Below, one piece after another: positions 44,671 to 52,495 of a stretch of 64,000 nt of DNA. How positions within the stretch are numbered: the first letter of the stretch is position 1; every line of letters begins with the position of its first letter. The translations under genes and the position numbers were made by a program. Source of the stretch: Pseudotabrizicola alkalilacus (GTDB taxonomy: Bacteria > Pseudomonadota > Alphaproteobacteria > Rhodobacterales > Rhodobacteraceae). The stretch covers positions 62,001-126,000 of the forward strand of contig NZ_QWEY01000002.1 in the NCBI RefSeq assembly GCF_003443995.1. The letters are read 5' to 3'. A model generated the notes under the pieces. It saw only the letters and a list, made by a program, of their open reading frames with translations. It was not told where the DNA came from and ran no database searches.

Positions 44671-46713
44671 TCAGGCGTCGCGCAGAACGTCGAGAAAGGC
44701 TGTGCCAAAACGCTCAATCTTTGCCGGGCCAAGCTCCCCCACCCGGTCGAGATCGGAGAGGGTGGAGGGGCGTGCTTCGGCGATGCGGCGCAGGATGCCG
44801 GGCGACAGGCTGAGCGGTTTGCCGGTGCCATCCTCACCGCGCAACAGCGTCAGCTGCACCTCGGCCAGACGGTCGTAGATCGGGCCGGAGGGCCTGCCCG
44901 CAAGGCGTTGGCGGGCGGGGTGCAGCGACTCTGCCGCGCCATTGATGACGGCAAGAAAGGCCGCGCCATAGCTTTCCAGCTTTTTCGCACCAACCCCGGT
45001 GACGCCTGCCATGTCATCCAGCGTGGCGGGCTTGCGTTCGGCCATCTCGATCAGGGTGCGGTCGGGGAAGACGACGTAGGCGGGGACGCCCTGCGCCTCG
45101 GCCAGCGCGCGGCGTTTGGCTTTGAGCGCGGACAACAGCGGCGCATCTTCGTCCGAAACCAAGGTCTTGACGGCCACGCGCGGGATGGCCGAGGTGATGG
45201 TATCGCGGCGCAGCGAAATGCTCGCCTCGCCGCGCAGGATCGGGCGGGCCGCCTCGGTCATCCTCAGCGCGCCAAAGCGGTCGGGGTCGGGGCGCACCAG
45301 ATCGCGGCCCATCATCTGGCGGAACACGGCCCCCCAGGCCGGTTTGGTCAGGTCGCGACCCACGGCAAAGGTGGGCAGCTGATCATGGCCCTTTTCGCGG
45401 ACCTTGGCGGTGGCATTGCCGGTCAGGATGTCGATCAGATGGCCCGCGCCGAACCATTCGCCGGTGCGCAGGATGGCGGACAGCGCCTTGCGCACGGATT
45501 CGGTGGCATCAAACACCTCCACCGGACGGTCGCAGAGGTCACAATTGCCGCAAGGAGTGGAGGTTTCGCCAAAATAGCCCAGCAGCACCTGACGGCGGCA
45601 GGCTGTCGCCTCGGCCAGCCCGAGCAGGGCGTTGAGCCGGCCATGGTCGGCGGCCTTGCGGTCGGGGGGGGCGGCGCCTTCGTCAATCTGGGTGCGGCGC
45701 AGGCGGATATCGTCGGGGCCATAGAGGGTGAGGGTTTCGGCGGCGGCACCATCGCGCCCGGCGCGACCGATTTCCTGATAATAGCCCTCGATCGACTTCG
45801 GCAGATCGGCATGGGCGACCCAGCGGATATCGGGTTTGTCGATGCCCATGCCAAAGGCGATGGTGGCGACGACGATCAACCCGTCTTCTTGCTGAAAACG
45901 GATTTCCACCCGCCTGCGCTCCTCCGCCTCCATCCCGCCGTGGTAGTGGCAGGCGGAATGACCGGCTTCGCGCAGGGCTTGGGCCAGCACCTCGGTCCGG
46001 GCGCGGGAGGCGGTGTAGACGATGCCGGACTGGCCCTTGCGGGCAGCGGCAAAGCGCAGGATCTGGTCGCGGGGTTTGTCCTTGACCGCAAAGGCAAGGT
46101 GGATGTTGGGGCGGTCAAAGCCGCGCAGAAAGGTTTCGGGCTGGGTGCCATCGAACAGCCGGGTGACAATCTCGGCGCGGGTTTCCTCATCCGCGGTGGC
46201 GGTAAAGGCCGCCAGTGGCACGTTGAGCGCGCGGCGCAGTTCGCCGATACGCAGGTAATCGGGGCGGAAGTCGTGGCCCCATTGCGACACGCAATGCGCC
46301 TCATCCACGGCAATCATCGTGACATTGGCGCGGCGCAACAGCCCCATTGCGCCACCGGAGGCGAGGCGCTCGGGCGCCATGTAAAGAAGTTTCAACCGGC
46401 CATCGTCAATCGCGGCAAACACATCCTCGGTTTCCTGATCGGTGTTGCCCGAGGTCAGCGCCCCGGCCTCCACCCCCGCCGCCTTCAGCGCGCGGACCTG
46501 ATCGCGCATCAGCGCAATCAGCGGCGAGATGACGACGGTGATGCCCTCCCGGCACAGCGCGGGCAGCTGAAAGCACAGCGACTTGCCGCCTCCCGTGGGC
46601 ATGATGGCAAGCGTGTTGCGGCCCGCCAGCACGGCTTGCACAATCTCTTCCTGTCCCGGGCGAAAGCCGGGAAAGCCGAAGATCTGCTGCAAGAGCTGGT
46701 GGGGGTCGTGCAT
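44671..46713 (-). CDS. recQ: ATP-dependent DNA helicase RecQ
   Basis: The 680-residue helicase has Walker A MPTGGGKSLCFQ, the DEAH box VDEAHCVSQWGHDFRPDYL, motif VI GRAGRDG, a zinc site (CRRQVLLGYFGE, CGNCDLC), an RQC winged helix and two HRDC modules near residues 530-590 and 605-680. Tandem HRDC domains are longer than in E. coli RecQ (609). It unwinds DNA at stalled or broken forks. yggT lies 16 bp downstream of the coding start side, in the same orientation. Confidence 0.95.
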   Translation of the reverse strand: MHDPHQLLQQIFGFPGFRPGQEEIVQAVLAGRNTLAIMPTGGGKSLCFQLPALCREGITVVISPLIALMRDQVRALKAAGVEAGALTSGNTDQETEDVFAAIDDGRLKLLYMAPERLASGGAMGLLRRANVTMIAVDEAHCVSQWGHDFRPDYLRIGELRRALNVPLAAFTATADEETRAEIVTRLFDGTQPETFLRGFDRPNIHLAFAVKDKPRDQILRFAAARKGQSGIVYTASRARTEVLAQALREAGHSACHYHGGMEAEERRRVEIRFQQEDGLIVVATIAFGMGIDKPDIRWVAHADLPKSIEGYYQEIGRAGRDGAAAETLTLYGPDDIRLRRTQIDEGAAPPDRKAADHGRLNALLGLAEATACRRQVLLGYFGETSTPCGNCDLCDRPVEVFDATESVRKALSAILRTGEWFGAGHLIDILTGNATAKVREKGHDQLPTFAVGRDLTKPAWGAVFRQMMGRDLVRPDPDRFGALRMTEAARPILRGEASISLRRDTITSAIPRVAVKTLVSDEDAPLLSALKAKRRALAEAQGVPAYVVFPDRTLIEMAERKPATLDDMAGVTGVGAKKLESYGAAFLAVINGAAESLHPARQRLAGRPSGPIYDRLAEVQLTLLRGEDGTGKPLSLSPGILRRIAEARPSTLSDLDRVGELGPAKIERFGTAFLDVLRDA

Positions 46714-46729
46714 GAAACGCGGGCGGCTT

Positions 46730-47017
46730 TCAGAGGAACAGGGCGGCGTTGTTGATCAGAATGATGCGCAGCGCGTAGACCCCGAGCAGAACCACCAGCG
46801 GCGCCAGATCCAGCCCGCCGAGATTGGGCAGCACCGAGCGGACGCGGGAATACACCGGGTCCAGCAGGCGATTGATGCCATCCCAGATCTGGGCCACAAG
46901 CGGCTGGCGCAGGTTGAGCACCTGAAAATTGATCAGCCAGCTCATGATGATATGGGCGATGATGATCCATTGCACGATGTCGAGGATCAGCAGCAGGATT
47001 TGCAGAACCGAGGTCAT
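46730..47017 (-). CDS. yggT: YggT-family membrane protein
   Basis: The 95-residue protein has two hydrophobic segments around a conserved LLDPVYSRVRSVLPNLGGLDLAPLVVLL block, typical of YggT. Family members are linked to osmotic stress and cell division or to SepF-like contexts; no reaction is known. It precedes recQ in a leftward pair. A longer in-frame extension upstream of 47017 lacks similarity and was rejected. Confidence 0.9.
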   Translation of the reverse strand: MTSVLQILLLILDIVQWIIIAHIIMSWLINFQVLNLRQPLVAQIWDGINRLLDPVYSRVRSVLPNLGGLDLAPLVVLLGVYALRIILINNAALFL

Positions 47018-47185
47018 TCGGGGCCTCCAGAAGCCATGGATGTGGTGGTGCCGCAGGTTGGCACAAGCTGTTGTGGCAGTGGTATCAACCGGCCCCCCAA
47101 AGGGCAACCGCCTTCCGCTGCGTCTGACTTGACGTTCGGGTAAGGGCGGGGCAGGGGAGAGGGGTTCGAAACCGATAGGCCGCGC

Positions 47186-47731
47186 ATGTACCCTTATGCC
47201 CGAATGTTCAAGGAATTGTTCAAATTCCGCAACGCGCCAAAGCTGGGGCTTTTTGACACGCATGTCAGCCATCACATCTGCTGGCCCTGGGATATCGACC
47301 CGTGGATGGAGCTGAACAATGGCCGCACGCTGACGCTGTATGATCTGGGGCGGATTCCGCTGGGGCAGCGGATGGGGCTGCACAAGGTGCTGAAGGCGCG
47401 CGGCTGGGGGCTGGCGGTGGCGGGCAACACCACGCGCTATCGCAAGCGGGTCAAGATGTTTCACCGGCTGGAGATGCGGACGCGGATCATCGGTTGGGAC
47501 GCGCGGTTCCTGTATATCGAGCAGTCGATGTGGCGGCGTGGCGAGTGCACCTCGCATATCCTGATCCGGTCAGCGGTGACCGGGGCAGGCGAGCGCGGCA
47601 AGGGCGGCATTGTGCCCCCGGCCGAGATGGCGCGGGCGTTCGGGCTGTCGCCCGAAAGCCCGGCCCTGCCGGACTGGGTGACCGCCTGGGTTGCGGCGGA
47701 TGCGCAGCGGCCCTGGCCGCCGATGCAATAG
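47186..47731 (+). CDS. Thioesterase-like (hotdog-fold) protein
   Basis: The 181-residue protein has the hotdog-fold acyl-CoA thioesterase pattern with WDIDPWMELNNGRTLTLYDLGR (active-site region usually DxN), then AGNTTRYRKRVKMFHRLEMRTRI and FLYIEQSMWRRGE. It resembles the THEM6-like group. Substrate unknown. It is divergent from yggT and followed by an MFS gene after 90 bp. Confidence 0.85.
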   Translation: MYPYARMFKELFKFRNAPKLGLFDTHVSHHICWPWDIDPWMELNNGRTLTLYDLGRIPLGQRMGLHKVLKARGWGLAVAGNTTRYRKRVKMFHRLEMRTRIIGWDARFLYIEQSMWRRGECTSHILIRSAVTGAGERGKGGIVPPAEMARAFGLSPESPALPDWVTAWVAADAQRPWPPMQ

Positions 47732-47821
47732 CCCCCGCCCCGGCCACAGGCCCGTCTTGCGCCCGTCATCCTTTTCGGGCTTGATCCCGCCAAAGCCCAC
47801 AAGGGCCAGCGGGGGACTGAA

Positions 47822-49153
47822 ATGACGGCGGCAAGCAAACGGATCTGGGGCTGGTACTTTTTTGATTGGGCCAGTCAGCCCTACAACACCTTATTGCTGA
47901 CCTTCATTTTCGGGCCCTATGTGGTGTCGGTGATCGGTGATGGATCGGCCGCGCAGGCGATCTGGGGCTATGGGATCGGCACGGCGGGGCTGATCATTGC
48001 AGTACTGTCGCCGCTGCTGGGGGCGGTGGCCGACAAGTCAGGCGGGCGGATGGTGTTCATCTGGCTGTTTTCCGCGCTCTATGTGCTTGGCGCGTGGATG
48101 CTGTGGTTTTCCGCACCTGCTGATTTCAATGTCTGGTTCGTGATGCTGTTCTTTTGCATCGGCCTGATCGGGATGGAGTTTGCCACAACCTTCACCAATG
48201 CCATGCTGCCTGACCTTTGCCCGCGCGCGGATCTGGGCCGGGTGTCGGGCAATGGCTGGGCCTTTGGCTACCTGGGCGGGATTGTCGCGCTGATCATCAT
48301 GTTGTTGTTGCTGGCCGAAGGTGCGTCCGGGCGGACCTTACTGGGCATATCGCCGATCTTCGGACTGGACCCGGAGACGCGCGAAGGCACGCGGTCGGTC
48401 GGGCCGCTGGTGGCGATCTGGTATGCGGTGTTCATGATCCCGTTTTTCCTATGGGTGAAGGAGCCGCGCAAACCGGATGCGATGGGCATCCGGCAAGCCT
48501 TGCGCGCCGCCTGGCCGGAGCTGAAATCGACGCTGGCGCGTCTGCCACGGCAGCGCAGCCTGTTTGCCTATCTGGGCGCGTCGATGTTTTACCGCGATGC
48601 GCTGAACGGCATGTATGTGTTTGGCGGTATCTATGCGGCGGGGGTGCTGGGCTGGTCGGTGACCAATGTGGGGATTTTCGGCATAATCGCCGCGCTGACC
48701 GGGGCGATCTTTGCGTGGCTCGGCGGCGAGATGGACAGCCGGATGGGGCCAAAGCCGGTCATCATCCTGAACGTGGTGGTGCTGACTCTGGTCGCGGTTG
48801 CGGTGGTGTTTGTCAGCCGGGACAGCGTGCTTGGGGTGCCGGTCGGGCCGGACAGCATCTTGCCCGATGTGGGGTTTTATATCCTTGGCGCGCTGATCGG
48901 CGCGGGCGGCGGGTCGCTGCAATCGTCGAGCCGCACGATGATGGTGCGGCAGGCAGAGCCGGGGCGGATGACCGAAGCGTTCGGATTGTATGCGCTGGCG
49001 GGCAAGGCCACGTCGTTTATTGCGCCTTTGTCGATCGGGGTGGTGACCGATCTGACCGGCAGCCAACAACTTGGCGTGACCCCGTTGATCGTGCTGTTCC
49101 TGATCGGGTTGTTCCTGCTATTCTGGGTGAAACCGGAGGGAGAGTACGCATGA
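47822..49153 (+). CDS. UMF1-type MFS transporter
   Basis: The 443-residue protein has about twelve membrane helices and the UMF1 (Atg22-like) signatures WGWYFFDWASQPYNTL at the start, PLLGAVADKSGGR and AFGLYALAGKATSFIAPL. Members are thought to export small organic molecules, perhaps amino acids. It overlaps mepA by ATGA, so the two form an operon. Confidence 0.88.
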   Translation: MTAASKRIWGWYFFDWASQPYNTLLLTFIFGPYVVSVIGDGSAAQAIWGYGIGTAGLIIAVLSPLLGAVADKSGGRMVFIWLFSALYVLGAWMLWFSAPADFNVWFVMLFFCIGLIGMEFATTFTNAMLPDLCPRADLGRVSGNGWAFGYLGGIVALIIMLLLLAEGASGRTLLGISPIFGLDPETREGTRSVGPLVAIWYAVFMIPFFLWVKEPRKPDAMGIRQALRAAWPELKSTLARLPRQRSLFAYLGASMFYRDALNGMYVFGGIYAAGVLGWSVTNVGIFGIIAALTGAIFAWLGGEMDSRMGPKPVIILNVVVLTLVAVAVVFVSRDSVLGVPVGPDSILPDVGFYILGALIGAGGGSLQSSSRTMMVRQAEPGRMTEAFGLYALAGKATSFIAPLSIGVVTDLTGSQQLGVTPLIVLFLIGLFLLFWVKPEGEYA

Positions 49154-50043
49154 TCCGACCCCTGATACTGGCGGCGGCCTTGTGCTTGCCGGGCATGGCG
49201 CAGGCGCAGCAGCTGGCCAATCAGTTGTTTGGCGCGCATGCCGCCCCCAGCCAGCAAAAGCCGATGCCGGTGGGGTCTTATGCCAAGGGCTGTGCGGCTG
49301 GGTTGGTGGAATTGCCGGAAACCGGGCCAAGCTGGCAGGCGATGCGTCTGTCGCGGGGCCGGAATTTCGGCCACCCGGAGATGATCAATTTTCTGGTTGA
49401 TCTGAGCCGGACAGCACAGCAGATTGGCTGGGCGGGGCTGTATATCGGTGACATCAGCCAGCCACGCGGTGGGCCGATGACCAGCGGCCACGCCAGCCAT
49501 CAGATCGGGCTGGATGCGGATATCTGGCAATTGCCGCCTGACCGGCTGAACCTGACCCGGCGCGAGCGCGAAAACATCTCGTCGATCCCGGTGCGCTCGG
49601 CCAACCAGAAATCGGTGACCCGGAACTGGACGGCGCGCCATCAGGCGGTGATGCGGGCGGCAGCGCTCGACCCGCGCGTGGACCGGATCTTTGTCGCGGC
49701 GGCCGTCAAGATCGAGATGTGCAAGACGGCAAAGCGCGCCGACACCAAATGGCTGCAAAAGATCCGCCCGGTGGCGGGGCATGACACCCATTTCCATGTG
49801 CGGCTGAAATGCCCCAAGGGCGCGCGGCTGTGCGAAACCCAGACCCCGACTGTGAACGAGCTGTCAAAGGGCGGCAACGGCTGTGACGAGACGCTGAACT
49901 GGTGGGTGACCGACTATCTGAATCCGCCCAAGAGCACGACGAAAAAACCTGTTGACCCGGATGTGCCGCGCGCGCGCCATCCGCGCCAGTTCACCATGGC
50001 GGATCTGCCCAATCAATGCCAAGACGTTCTCGCCTCGCGGTAA
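49150..50043 (+). CDS. mepA: MepA, penicillin-insensitive murein endopeptidase
   Basis: The 297-residue M74 peptidase has a signal peptide ending AQAQ, and zinc ligands in GGPMTSGHASHQIGLDADIW and GHDTHFHVRL. It cleaves D-Ala-meso-DAP cross-links in the periplasm. Six cysteines near the C-terminus and SYAKGC suggest disulfides. Its start overlaps the MFS stop (ATGA) and its end overlaps the next gene by 28 bp. Confidence 0.93.
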   Translation: MIRPLILAAALCLPGMAQAQQLANQLFGAHAAPSQQKPMPVGSYAKGCAAGLVELPETGPSWQAMRLSRGRNFGHPEMINFLVDLSRTAQQIGWAGLYIGDISQPRGGPMTSGHASHQIGLDADIWQLPPDRLNLTRRERENISSIPVRSANQKSVTRNWTARHQAVMRAAALDPRVDRIFVAAAVKIEMCKTAKRADTKWLQKIRPVAGHDTHFHVRLKCPKGARLCETQTPTVNELSKGGNGCDETLNWWVTDYLNPPKSTTKKPVDPDVPRARHPRQFTMADLPNQCQDVLASR

Positions 50044-50957
50044 TCGCGGCGGCGCTGGTGGTTGCCCTCGGGCTGCAAGGAAGCGCTGACCCCAACCCGC
50101 CCCCGGGGTTTCTCGGGGCATTTCGCTGGTCGATGACCGATGCACGCTTTGGCGGCTTTTCGGCGATTGACCTGTCGGCGGATGGCAGCCGTTTTATCGC
50201 GCTGAATGATCGCGGGGCTTTTGTGCAGGGGCAACTGCGCCGGACGGCGGAGGGAATAATCGCGGCGGTGGAGGCGGGTCCGGTGACGCGGTTGAAGTCG
50301 AACACCGACACCCCGCTCGCCCCCGGACGCAATGACAGCGAGGGCATTGCCGTGGCGGCGGACGGGACCACCTATGTCTCGTTCGAGGGCGTTACACGCG
50401 TGCTGCGCTACCGTGACATTCATGGTCAGGCCGAAAACCTGCCGACCCCGCCCGAATTTGCACGGTTTCCGCATAATGCGTCGCTGGAGTCGCTGGCGAT
50501 TGACGCGCAGGGGGTGCTCTACACCATTCCCGAAGAAGTGACCTATGCCAAACCGATCCGGCTGCTGACCGGGCAAAAGCCAAACATCGAAGGACGGGAT
50601 TTTCCGGTCTGGCGCTTTGCGGCGGGGAAATGGACGCAGCCGTTTGATCTGCCGCGCGAGGGTGGCTTCTTGCCGGTGTCGGCTGATTTCGGGCCGGACG
50701 GGCGGCTGTATGTGCTGGAGCGGTCGTTTCACGGTATTGCCGGCTTTGCCAGCCGGGTGCGGTCGTTCCGGGTGGCGGCAAAGGGCCTGACCGACCCGCG
50801 GGTGGATCTGCAGACATCGACCGGGCAGCATGGCAACCTGGAGGGGATGTCGGTCTGGCGAGACGACAGTGGGGCGATCCGGCTGACGATGGTTTCGGAT
50901 GACAACTTCCTGTCGCTCCTGCGCACCGAGATTGTGGAATACCGGCTGGCGGATTGA
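50016..50957 (+). CDS. Esterase-like activity of phytase family protein
   Basis: The 313-residue protein has a signal peptide (SRLAVIAAALVVALGLQGSA) and the phytase-like beta-propeller blocks FGGFSAIDLSADGSRFIALND, NDSEGIAVAADGT and LESLAIDAQGVLYTIPEE. It should be periplasmic or secreted; substrate not known. It overlaps the mepA 3' end by 28 bp in a different frame. Confidence 0.85.
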   Translation: MPRRSRLAVIAAALVVALGLQGSADPNPPPGFLGAFRWSMTDARFGGFSAIDLSADGSRFIALNDRGAFVQGQLRRTAEGIIAAVEAGPVTRLKSNTDTPLAPGRNDSEGIAVAADGTTYVSFEGVTRVLRYRDIHGQAENLPTPPEFARFPHNASLESLAIDAQGVLYTIPEEVTYAKPIRLLTGQKPNIEGRDFPVWRFAAGKWTQPFDLPREGGFLPVSADFGPDGRLYVLERSFHGIAGFASRVRSFRVAAKGLTDPRVDLQTSTGQHGNLEGMSVWRDDSGAIRLTMVSDDNFLSLLRTEIVEYRLAD

Positions 50958-51006
50958 CAGGCCTTGCGGGCTGCATTAGGGCAGCACGTCCCTATTCCAT
51001 CGGGGG

Positions 51007-51038
51007 GCAAGTCTCCGCGACCTTGCATAAAAAACGGA
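51007..51038 (+). promoter_or_regulatory. preQ1-I riboswitch
   Basis: GCAAG (51007-51011) pairs with CTTGC (51022-51026) to form P1 with a 10-nt loop TCTCCGCGAC, then the A-rich tail ATAAAAAA leads to CGGA (51035-51038), which pairs with TCCG (51014-51017) in the loop to give the H-type pseudoknot. Numbered from the first P1 base, U6, C7, C9, G11, A14 and the ligand-binding C15 agree with the Thermoanaerobacter tengcongensis aptamer. The GGA of the pseudoknot is the only Shine-Dalgarno for the YhhQ gene (ATG 51043), so ligand binding should block translation. Confidence 0.85.
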
Positions 51039-51042
51039 TCAC

Positions 51043-51666
51043 ATGATGCAAAAACTTCTGCCTGGCATTTTTGCCATGGCCGCGACTGTCGTGGCCTCTA
51101 ATATTCTGGTGCAGTTTCTGTTCGGCCAATGGCTGACCTGGGGTGCCTTTACCTATCCGCTTGCCTTTCTGGTGACAGACCTGACCAACCGGCTGTATGG
51201 CGCACAGGCCGCGCGGCGGGTGGTGTTTGTGGGCTTTGCCGTCGGGGTCGCCTGTTCGCTGATCGGCACGCAGATCATGGGCGAGTTTGGCCCGCTGGTG
51301 ACCTGGCGGATTGCCATCGGCTCGGGGGTGGCGTTTCTGACCGCGCAGCTGCTGGACGTGGCGGTGTTTGACCGCTTTCGTGGTGGTGTATGGTGGCGCG
51401 CGCCACTGGTGTCGACGCTGATCGGGTCGTCGCTCGACACGGCGCTGTTCTTTTCGATTGCCTTCTCGACTCCGCTGGCCGGACTGGAACCGGGCAATGA
51501 CGTATCCTGGGCCAATGAGGTTCTGCCGCTGTTGGGTCTTGGCCCTGCGGCACCGCTGTGGGTGTCAATGGCCGTTGCCGACTGGGGGGTAAAGCTTTTG
51601 CTCGCTTTGGCGGCACTTTTGCCTTTCCGCCTCATTGTCAGAAAAATGAACGCACCGATTGCGTAA
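51043..51666 (+). CDS. yhhQ: YhhQ/VUT-family queuosine precursor transporter
   Basis: The 207-residue protein has about six membrane helices and the VUT signatures YPLAFLVTDLTNRLYG and DTALFFSIAF. YhhQ imports preQ0/preQ1 for queuosine synthesis. The preQ1-I riboswitch immediately upstream supports this strongly. Upstream genes on the same strand end 85 bp before. A second ATG one codon later (51046) is possible. Confidence 0.92.
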   Translation: MMQKLLPGIFAMAATVVASNILVQFLFGQWLTWGAFTYPLAFLVTDLTNRLYGAQAARRVVFVGFAVGVACSLIGTQIMGEFGPLVTWRIAIGSGVAFLTAQLLDVAVFDRFRGGVWWRAPLVSTLIGSSLDTALFFSIAFSTPLAGLEPGNDVSWANEVLPLLGLGPAAPLWVSMAVADWGVKLLLALAALLPFRLIVRKMNAPIA

Positions 51667-51737
51667 AAGGGTTTGACAGGCACAAAATCTGTGTCAGGCT
51701 ACCCCTATCGGCAACACATTTGAAAGGAGGTGATCCA

Positions 51738-51794
51738 GTGTCTAGAGTGATATTGGAGATACGTGTCGGGACAGTCATGGGGGGTGTTTTCTAG
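51738..51794 (+). CDS. 18-codon ORF with ideal Shine-Dalgarno
   Basis: GTG at 51738 lies 7 nt after AGGAGG (51725-51730), inside a perfect 13-nt or longer anti-SD match. The peptide reads MSRVILEIRVGTVMGGVF and stops at TAG 51794. It may be a leader peptide or a real micro-protein. The strong ribosome site argues for translation; nothing shows a function. Confidence 0.45.
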   Translation: MSRVILEIRVGTVMGGVF

Positions 51795-51863
51795 GGGCAA
51801 CCCCTTAGTCAACGAACCTTTGATTGGGACAGGTTACCTAACTGGCCCATCTCCTTGAACTCG

Positions 51864-51901
51864 GAAAGGGTCGCCGCACACCGGCGATCCTTTCTCGTTT
51901 T
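51864..51901 (+). terminator. Strong Rho-independent terminator
   Basis: GAAAGGGTCGCCG (51864-51876) and CGGCGATCCTTTC (51882-51894) form a 13-bp stem with one G-T pair and loop CACAC, followed by TCGTTTT. It ends the small transcript before arfB. Confidence 0.85.
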
Positions 51902-52069
51902 GACGCAGTTGCACGTGTTTCAGCGGTGTCAAATTGAGCGTGCAGAGCGCACACGCTTTATATCTCGTTGGTGCCTGCGCGCCGCCTCGATGTGCGCCTC
52001 CGGCGGGGATATTTTCAGACAGAAAATGATCGGGCTTTCGCTGCAGCGGGCCTTTGCTATGGTACGGGC

Positions 52070-52495
52070 ATGTTGAGGATCACAGATACAGTATCGCTGG
52101 CCGATTGGGAGCTGAGCGAGAGCTTTACCCGGTCGCAAGGGCCGGGGGGGCAGAATGTCAACAAGGTCGAGACGGCGGTGGAGCTGCGGTTCGAGGCTGA
52201 GCGCTCGCCGCATCTGTCGGGCCCGGTCAAGGCGCGGCTGAAAAAGCTGGCCGGGCGGCGCTGGACGCTGGATGGGGCGATTGTGATCCGGGCTGAGGAG
52301 ACGCGCAGCCAGACCCGCAACCGCGAGCTGGCACGCGAGCGGCTGGTGGAGATGATCAAGGCGGCGCTGGTGGCACCCAAGCGGCGGGTGGCAACCAAGC
52401 CGACCTATGGCAGCACCCTGCGGCGGCTGAAGGCCAAGGCGGTGCGCGGCGACGTAAAGGCCGGCCGCGGCCGGGTGGAGGGTGAGGATGGCTGA
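52070..52495 (+). CDS. arfB: ArfB (YaeJ), ribosome-rescue peptidyl-tRNA hydrolase
   Basis: The 141-residue protein has the release-factor GGQ loop in RSQGPGGQNVNKVET and a basic C-terminal tail (KRRVATKPTYGSTLRRLKAKAVRGD) that enters the mRNA channel of stalled ribosomes. The ATG at 52070 fits the family start; the upstream extension is unrelated. Its stop overlaps the aminotransferase start, so it heads a three-gene operon. It lies 170 bp after the small-RNA terminator. Confidence 0.93.
   Translation: MLRITDTVSLADWELSESFTRSQGPGGQNVNKVETAVELRFEAERSPHLSGPVKARLKKLAGRRWTLDGAIVIRAEETRSQTRNRELARERLVEMIKAALVAPKRRVATKPTYGSTLRRLKAKAVRGDVKAGRGRVEGEDG

Larger units (their letters stand above)
51673..51901 (+). 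ncRNA. Candidate small structured transcript
   Basis: TTGACA (51673-51678) and a GGCTA-type -10 at about 51696-51702 precede a 190-nt stretch that ends in a strong terminator at 51864-51901. Inside are AAAGGAGGTGATCCAG (51723-51738), the exact 16-nt complement of the conserved 16S rRNA 3' tail, an 18-codon ORF and a small hairpin CTAGGGG-CAA-CCCC-TTAG (51791-51808). GAAAGGA (51722-51728) is also complementary to TCCTTTC in the terminator (51888-51894), and AAGGAG to CTCCTT at 51851-51856, so alternative folds that hide the ribosome site are possible. I do not recognise the RNA family. Confidence 0.55.

Noticed and set aside
51723-51738. Fragment of a 16S rRNA gene on the minus strand
   Set aside because: The match stops after 16 nt with no further rRNA sequence on either side, so it is not an rRNA remnant.
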